This document shows, piece after piece, positions 59,097 to 64,000 of a DNA stretch of 64,000 nucleotides; positions within the stretch are counted from its first letter, which is position 1; each line of letters opens with the position of its first letter. A program made the translations under genes and the position numbers. The notes under the pieces are model-generated. The model searched no databases. It was not told where the DNA came from and was given only the letters and a program-made list of their open reading frames with translations. Source of the stretch: Sphingobacterium pedocola (lineage in GTDB: Bacteria > Bacteroidota > Bacteroidia > Sphingobacteriales > Sphingobacteriaceae); contig NZ_MU158689.1 of NCBI RefSeq assembly GCF_015209965.1, positions 777,628 through 841,627 of the forward strand, given 5' to 3'.

Positions 59097-61544
59097 ATGA
59101 AAGTCTTAAAATTTGGAGGAACATCAGTCGGTTCGGTAGAGAGCATAAAGGCAGTTTTGGATATCGTCAAGAGCTCATATGATGCTGGCGAGAAACCGTT
59201 AGTTGTCTTGTCCGCTATGTCTGGCGTTACTAATTTACTAACAGCTATGGCCGAGCGTGCTGCAGAAAGAAAGGAGTTTGAATCAGATTTAAAATTATTA
59301 GAAGACCGTCACTTTGATGTTGTTAAGAAGCTAATCGCGGTAAAATTTCAAAATCCTGTTTTCACGAAGTTAAAATTACTGATTAATGAGTTAGAGGAAA
59401 TTCTACAAGGTGTTGCGGCGCTTAAAGAGCTAAGTCATCAAAGTAAGGATTTGATAGTTTCCTTTGGAGAGCGTTTTTCGAATTATATGGTTTCCAAAAT
59501 AATGGAACAATATATCGCTGAGTCAACCTTTATAGATGCTTCTCATTACATTAAAACCGATTCGAATTTTGGACATGCACATGTTAATGAAGAATTGACA
59601 AACCAACTGGTTCAAGCCTTGGCACATACGCATGCTGATAAACTATTGTTTGTAACAGGTTTTATTGGTTCGAATGAAAATGGCAGGGTAACTACTTTGG
59701 GACGCGGAGGATCTGATTATACAGCAGCTATATTTGGTTCGATCTTAAACGCAGATGCAATAGAAATTTGGACAGATGTGAACGGAATGTTGACTGCTGA
59801 TCCAAGAATTGTTAAAAAGGCATTCTCTCTTCCTATTTTGTCGTATACCGAAGCGATGGAACTTTCTTATTTTGGCGCTAAAGTCATCTATCCGCCTACA
59901 ATGATTCCGGCATTTTTAAAGAAAATTCCGATTGTAATCCGGAATACGTTTGAACCTGAATTTGTTGGCACTGTAATACAATTCGATTCAGGAAAATCGG
60001 ATTATCCTATAAAAGGTATTTCGTCCATCTCCGATATTTCAGTGATTAATCTATCGGGAAGTGGTATGATTGGGAAATCAGGTTTTAGCGGAAGATTGTT
60101 TACTTTGTTAGCCCGAGAGCAGATTAATGTCGTTTTAATTACCCAATCATCATCCGAGCACAGTATTACGTTTGCAGTACATCCCGACGACGCGCAGAAG
60201 GCTGTAGCATTAATAAAAAATGAATTTGAACTGGAACTTGAAGCGAATAAGTTGGATTTACCTGAAATTGAGGAAAACCTTTCCGTTCTTGCCGTTGTAG
60301 GCGAGAATATGAAGCGTACGCCCGGAATGTCAGGGAGGCTGTTTTATGCTTTAGGACGTAATGGAATCAACGTGCGCGCGATAGCGCAAGGTTCTTCTGA
60401 ATTCAATATTTCCGTTATTATCAAGAAGGATAATCTAGCCAAAGCGTTGAACGCTGTACATGATGCCTTCTTTGCCGCATTAAATAAAACACTTTATGTT
60501 TTTAACCTGGGCACAGGTAATATTGGCGCGACTTTATTTAAGCAGCTGCATGAGCAGCATGATTTCCTACTAGAGAATAATGATGTTGAGATAAAAGTAG
60601 CGGGCATGTCGAACTCGCGAAAGATGTTATTTGACGTGGAGGGAATTGACCTTGCAACATGGAAAGATACATTGGAATCGGACGGCGAGATCGCAGATCT
60701 TTCTGCTTTTATTGAACGGATGAAAGAAATGGATTTGCCAAATTGTGTTTTCATCGATAATACAGCAAGCAAACTGCCTGCGACATATTATGAAGAGATT
60801 TTCAAAGCTAATATATCCATTGTAACTTGTAATAAGATTGCTAATTCTGGCGATTATGCACAATACAAGTTATTGCATGATACAGCTCGAAGACATGGTG
60901 TTGATTTTTTTTATGAAACAAATGTCGGAGCAGGGTTGCCAATTGTACGCGTCCTAAAAGACTTGATGTTAAGTGGTGATAGACTGTTAAAAATTGAGGC
61001 TATTCTTTCGGGTACGATATCATATATTTTTAATAATTTCACTGGTGATGCTTCGTTCTATGACGTGGTCAAAAAAGCGCAGGAATTAGGATACACCGAG
61101 CCGGACCCGCGTGATGATTTGGGAGGAGTCGATTTTATGCGTAAGATGTTAATTCTCGCAAGGGATGCTGGAAATGTAATCGAGCCAAGCGATGTCGATT
61201 TGGGTAATATTTTACCCGAAGCCTGTTTAAATGCGACATCCGTAGATGACTTCTATGCCGAGTTGTTAAAGGCAGAGCAGTATTTTAACGATTTGAAAAA
61301 TAAAGCATTACAAGAGAATAAAGTTATACGCTATATCGGGAAACTAGAAAATGGGAAGGTGAGTATTTCGATGCAGATGGTAGGGGATACGCATCCGTTC
61401 TACGCGCTTTCCGGCAGCGACAACATCATCTCTTTTACAACGGAGCGCTATAAGGAAAGGCCGTTGGTGGTAAAAGGTCCAGGTGCAGGTGCGGAAGTTA
61501 CAGCAGGAGGAGTTTTCGCTGACCTCGTAAATGTTGGCGCTTAA
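59097..61544 (+). CDS. thrA: Bifunctional aspartate kinase / homoserine dehydrogenase I
   Basis: ThrA catalyses the first and third steps from aspartate to threonine. The 815-residue protein has an aspartokinase domain (about 1-290: VLKFGGTSVGSVE, SFGERFSNYMVS, TTLGRGGSDYTAA), two ACT domains (about 310-460) that usually bind threonine, and a homoserine dehydrogenase domain (about 465-815: VFNLGTGNIGATLF, the Lys-containing EAILSGTISYIFNNF, TEPDPRDDLGGVDFMRKM). It is complete and of E. coli ThrA size. It lies 114 bases after the leader peptide. Confidence 0.97.
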   Translation: MKVLKFGGTSVGSVESIKAVLDIVKSSYDAGEKPLVVLSAMSGVTNLLTAMAERAAERKEFESDLKLLEDRHFDVVKKLIAVKFQNPVFTKLKLLINELEEILQGVAALKELSHQSKDLIVSFGERFSNYMVSKIMEQYIAESTFIDASHYIKTDSNFGHAHVNEELTNQLVQALAHTHADKLLFVTGFIGSNENGRVTTLGRGGSDYTAAIFGSILNADAIEIWTDVNGMLTADPRIVKKAFSLPILSYTEAMELSYFGAKVIYPPTMIPAFLKKIPIVIRNTFEPEFVGTVIQFDSGKSDYPIKGISSISDISVINLSGSGMIGKSGFSGRLFTLLAREQINVVLITQSSSEHSITFAVHPDDAQKAVALIKNEFELELEANKLDLPEIEENLSVLAVVGENMKRTPGMSGRLFYALGRNGINVRAIAQGSSEFNISVIIKKDNLAKALNAVHDAFFAALNKTLYVFNLGTGNIGATLFKQLHEQHDFLLENNDVEIKVAGMSNSRKMLFDVEGIDLATWKDTLESDGEIADLSAFIERMKEMDLPNCVFIDNTASKLPATYYEEIFKANISIVTCNKIANSGDYAQYKLLHDTARRHGVDFFYETNVGAGLPIVRVLKDLMLSGDRLLKIEAILSGTISYIFNNFTGDASFYDVVKKAQELGYTEPDPRDDLGGVDFMRKMLILARDAGNVIEPSDVDLGNILPEACLNATSVDDFYAELLKAEQYFNDLKNKALQENKVIRYIGKLENGKVSISMQMVGDTHPFYALSGSDNIISFTTERYKERPLVVKGPGAGAEVTAGGVFADLVNVGA

Positions 61545-61623
61545 TCTAGTGCGGAGTAGTTCGTGTGGCAAAAAATATTTTGTCCGAAACAATAAGTAAT
61601 TATGGAATATAGGAGTCTATATA

Positions 61624-62616
61624 ATGCTAAAAATGATGCACGAAAATAAAACAGATAAAAAAATAGATTTTGCCAAAATCCTTGACAATGTTCGGGTCTT
61701 CGCTCCCGCTACAGTAGCAAATATGATTTGTGGTTTTGATATCTTGGGGTTTGCAGTAGATAAACCTGGGGATGAAGTCAAAATGTATCGCGTAGACGAA
61801 CCCGGAGTGCGTATTCGTTCAATCGCTGGAGACGACGGAAGGCTGCCACTTGACGCAGATAAAAATACAGTAAGTGCCTGCGTGAAGATGCTGCTGGTTG
61901 ATTTAGGAATCGATAACGAAATTGGTATTGAAATCGATTTGATCAAACATATGCCAATCGGAAGTGGTTTAGGATCAAGTTCGGCAAGTACGGTCGCCGG
62001 ATTGTTCGCCGTCAATGAACTATTGGGTAATCCACTTACGAAAGATGAGCTGATGCCTTATTGTGTAGAAGGAGAACGCTTGGCCTGTGGGCATGGGCAC
62101 GCCGATAACGTAGCTCCAGCATTAATGGGTGGAATTACGTTAATTCGGGGCTATCAGCCGCTTGACGTTATTAGCCTCCCTGTTCCAAAAGATCTATATG
62201 CGGGAATTGTATTTCCCCAGGTAGACGTTCCAACTCGGGATGCGCGACAGCTCATAAAAGAGAAAGTTCTTTTGAAAGATGCTGTAATTCAGTGGGGCAA
62301 TATTGCTGGACTAATCTCTGGTTTGTATCAATCTGATTATGCATTAATAAGTCGAAGTATGCACGATGTACTTATTGAACCTACTCGTGCCATTTTAATC
62401 CCAGAGTTTTACGAAATGAAACGTATTGCCTTGGACGGCGGTGCGCTAAGCTTTGGTATTTCAGGCTCTGGACCATCGGTCGTTGCAATAACGAAGGGAG
62501 AAGAAGTAGCAGAACAAATTACCGAAAAAATTCAACAACATTTAACCTCAAATGATATTGCGAGTTTTAGGTACGTATCTTCCGTCAACGTAGAAGGACC
62601 AAAAGTTTTGAAATAA
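61624..62616 (+). CDS. thrB: Homoserine kinase
   Basis: The 330-residue GHMP kinase phosphorylates homoserine. It has VFAPATVANMICGFDILGFA near residue 23, the ATP-binding HMPIGSGLGSSSASTVAGLFAVN and the C-terminal GGALSFGISGSGPSVVAI. An unusual good Shine-Dalgarno sequence AGGAG (61609-61613) lies 10 bases before ATG 61624 and supports that start, although Met 4 and Met 5 are also possible. It follows thrA by 79 bases with no terminator between. Confidence 0.96.
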   Translation: MLKMMHENKTDKKIDFAKILDNVRVFAPATVANMICGFDILGFAVDKPGDEVKMYRVDEPGVRIRSIAGDDGRLPLDADKNTVSACVKMLLVDLGIDNEIGIEIDLIKHMPIGSGLGSSSASTVAGLFAVNELLGNPLTKDELMPYCVEGERLACGHGHADNVAPALMGGITLIRGYQPLDVISLPVPKDLYAGIVFPQVDVPTRDARQLIKEKVLLKDAVIQWGNIAGLISGLYQSDYALISRSMHDVLIEPTRAILIPEFYEMKRIALDGGALSFGISGSGPSVVAITKGEEVAEQITEKIQQHLTSNDIASFRYVSSVNVEGPKVLK

Positions 62617-62659
62617 GGACCAGAGGATTTTTTATCCAACAACAATAATAAAAATAAAA

Positions 62660-63976
62660 ATGAAACTATATAGTACCAACAATAAGAATTTGAGAGTCCC
62701 TTTCCGAGAAGCCGTTTTCAATTCATTGCCAGCTGATAAAGGACTTTACATGCCCGAACTCATACCGCAATTAGATCCGCTATTTATAAAGGATATCCAA
62801 CAGTATTCTTTGCAAGATATTGCATTTCACGTTGCGAATGCATTAATTGGTGACGATATTCCCGAAGACGACTTAAAAGCTATTATCGATGAGGCGATTA
62901 ATTTTGAAGCCCCGGTGAAGTTCCTGAATGAAGAAACTGCCGTTTTGGAGTTGTTTCATGGGCCTTCTTACGCATTTAAAGACTTCGGTGCTCGTTTTAT
63001 GAGCCGTGTTATGGGCTACTTTTCGGAAAAGAACGAAAAAACACTTGATGTCTTGGTCGCTACTTCTGGAGATACCGGAGGCGCGGTAGCATTAGGTTTT
63101 CTAGGTGTGGAAGGCACAAGAGTGACTATTTTATATCCCAAAGGGAAAGTGTCTAAAGTGCAAGAAGAACAACTTACGACCAACGGACAAAACATACGAG
63201 CGTTAGAAGTCGATGGAACGTTTGATGATTGTCAGGCTTTGGTTAAACTGGCATTTAATGATCCCACATTAGCGGAGGAATTGCGTCTGACTTCGGCTAA
63301 TTCCATCAACATTGCACGTTTGATTCCACAGACATTTTATTATTTTTGGGCCTATGCCCAGCTGAAGGCACAAGGTGTAAAAGATGTCGTCTTTTCTGTG
63401 CCAAGCGGTAACTTTGGAAATATAGGAGCTGGTCTTTTGGCCTATAAAATGGGGCTTCCCGTTAAGCATTTTGTAGCAGGTACCAATGTGAACGATACCG
63501 TCCCTCGTTTTCTTCAATCAGGTACTTACGAACCCAAGCCGTCTATACAGACGTTGGCAAACGCCATGGATGTTGGAAATCCAAGTAACTGGGTCCGTAT
63601 CCAAGATCTATTCAGCAACAATTTAGAAGAACTCAGGGAAATAATTTCGTCATATACCTACGATGATGAGGAGACGAAAGCTGCGATGGATGAATTGTAT
63701 GCAAAATACAAGTATATCGCTTGTCCGCATACCGCTATCGCCTATTTAGCATCCAATGCTTACAAAGCAGCAAAGCCTGGTGAATACGCTTCTGTATTTT
63801 TGTCGACCGCGCATCCATGTAAATTTCCAGATGCCATAAACGAAGAAGTCTTTTTAAAGATTGAATTGCCAAAAGGAGCAAAAGATTCGGCCGGAAAGAC
63901 GAAGTTAGCAACAAACTTAGCAGTGAGCTACTCCGACTTTAAAGCTTATTTATTGAAAAATTTGAATTCAAATTAA
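62660..63976 (+). CDS. thrC: Threonine synthase
   Basis: The 438-residue pyridoxal-phosphate enzyme turns O-phosphohomoserine into threonine. It begins MKLYSTNNKNLRVPFREAVFNSLPADKG-like, with the short form of the N-terminal domain, and has the PLP lysine in HGPSYAFKDFGARFM, the TSGDTGGAVALG loop and FSVPSGNFGNIGAGLLA. It closes the operon thrA-thrB-thrC, 43 bases after thrB. Only 24 bases follow it in the window, so the terminator is not seen. Confidence 0.97.
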   Translation: MKLYSTNNKNLRVPFREAVFNSLPADKGLYMPELIPQLDPLFIKDIQQYSLQDIAFHVANALIGDDIPEDDLKAIIDEAINFEAPVKFLNEETAVLELFHGPSYAFKDFGARFMSRVMGYFSEKNEKTLDVLVATSGDTGGAVALGFLGVEGTRVTILYPKGKVSKVQEEQLTTNGQNIRALEVDGTFDDCQALVKLAFNDPTLAEELRLTSANSINIARLIPQTFYYFWAYAQLKAQGVKDVVFSVPSGNFGNIGAGLLAYKMGLPVKHFVAGTNVNDTVPRFLQSGTYEPKPSIQTLANAMDVGNPSNWVRIQDLFSNNLEELREIISSYTYDDEETKAAMDELYAKYKYIACPHTAIAYLASNAYKAAKPGEYASVFLSTAHPCKFPDAINEEVFLKIELPKGAKDSAGKTKLATNLAVSYSDFKAYLLKNLNSN

Positions 63977-64000
63977 TTACGATATTTCAACACAAAAACA

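Overview
The window is from a member of the Bacteroidota, most likely Sphingobacteriaceae (Sphingobacterium/Pedobacter-like). The evidence is the Bacteroidota promoter pattern (TTTG, about 19-21 bases, TAnnTTTG) in front of many genes, the weak use of Shine-Dalgarno sites, the gene orders rplM-rpsI-rpsB-tsf and rpsL-rpsG-fusA-rpsJ, lipoprotein signals, large outer-membrane barrels, PepSY-like proteins and a lipoprotein TamA counterpart (TamL). It is chromosomal: nearly all genes are core metabolism, translation or envelope functions, and the only mobile element is one insertion sequence.

Layout. 1-6.6 kb: a tight forward operon, cut by the window edge. It encodes a phosphoenolpyruvate-utilising (His-swivel) enzyme, a BtaA-like aminocarboxypropyl transferase, a membrane lipid kinase/cytidylyltransferase-like protein, a GNAT-like acyltransferase and an OleC-like AMP ligase. 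It runs tail to tail into a KAS III gene. No single known pathway explains this set; it looks like synthesis of an unusual lipid. 6.6-11.1 kb: clpS, an outer-membrane barrel receptor, a DUF1080 lipoprotein and a HAD phosphatase. 11.3-15.6 kb: a two-component pair, a small membrane TPR protein, hemE and hemJ. 15.6-20.3 kb (reverse): semialdehyde dehydrogenase, ribBA, an LptF/G permease and a START-like protein. 20.5-22.2 kb: tRNA-Met and a complete ISL3-type element (ISAon1-like) with 8-bp target duplication. 22.3-30.9 kb: an outer-membrane protein, the str operon (which ends after rpsJ), RNase R, a Fur-family repressor and fructose-6-phosphate/transaldolase-type aldolase. 31-36 kb: MFS exporter, retropepsin-like protease, malate dehydrogenase. 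34-41.5 kb: the tamB-tamL envelope assembly pair.

41.8-44.8 kb: a second two-component system followed by two tandem PepSY-like secreted proteins, probably its targets. 44.8-48.4 kb: AlkB plus Ada-like alkylation repair, an SDR dehydrogenase and an AI-2E-type permease. 48.5-51.3 kb: rplM-rpsI-rpsB-tsf. 51.5-57.3 kb: a forward envelope block (TPR protein, DUF4292 LolB-like lipoprotein, EnvC-like LytM protein without the usual metal ligands, TatA, MltD-like transglycosylase). 57.3-58.6 kb: PyrR-like phosphoribosyltransferase and an NlpC/P60 endopeptidase. 58.9-64 kb: thrA-thrB-thrC, preceded by a leader peptide rich in Thr and Ile codons and a strong terminator, a clear attenuator.

The observations most worth following are the threonine attenuator, the lipid-like operon at the left edge, three genes whose promoter -7 box ends only 3-4 bases before the start codon (probable leaderless mRNAs), and an unexplained GC-rich segment next to rpsJ.
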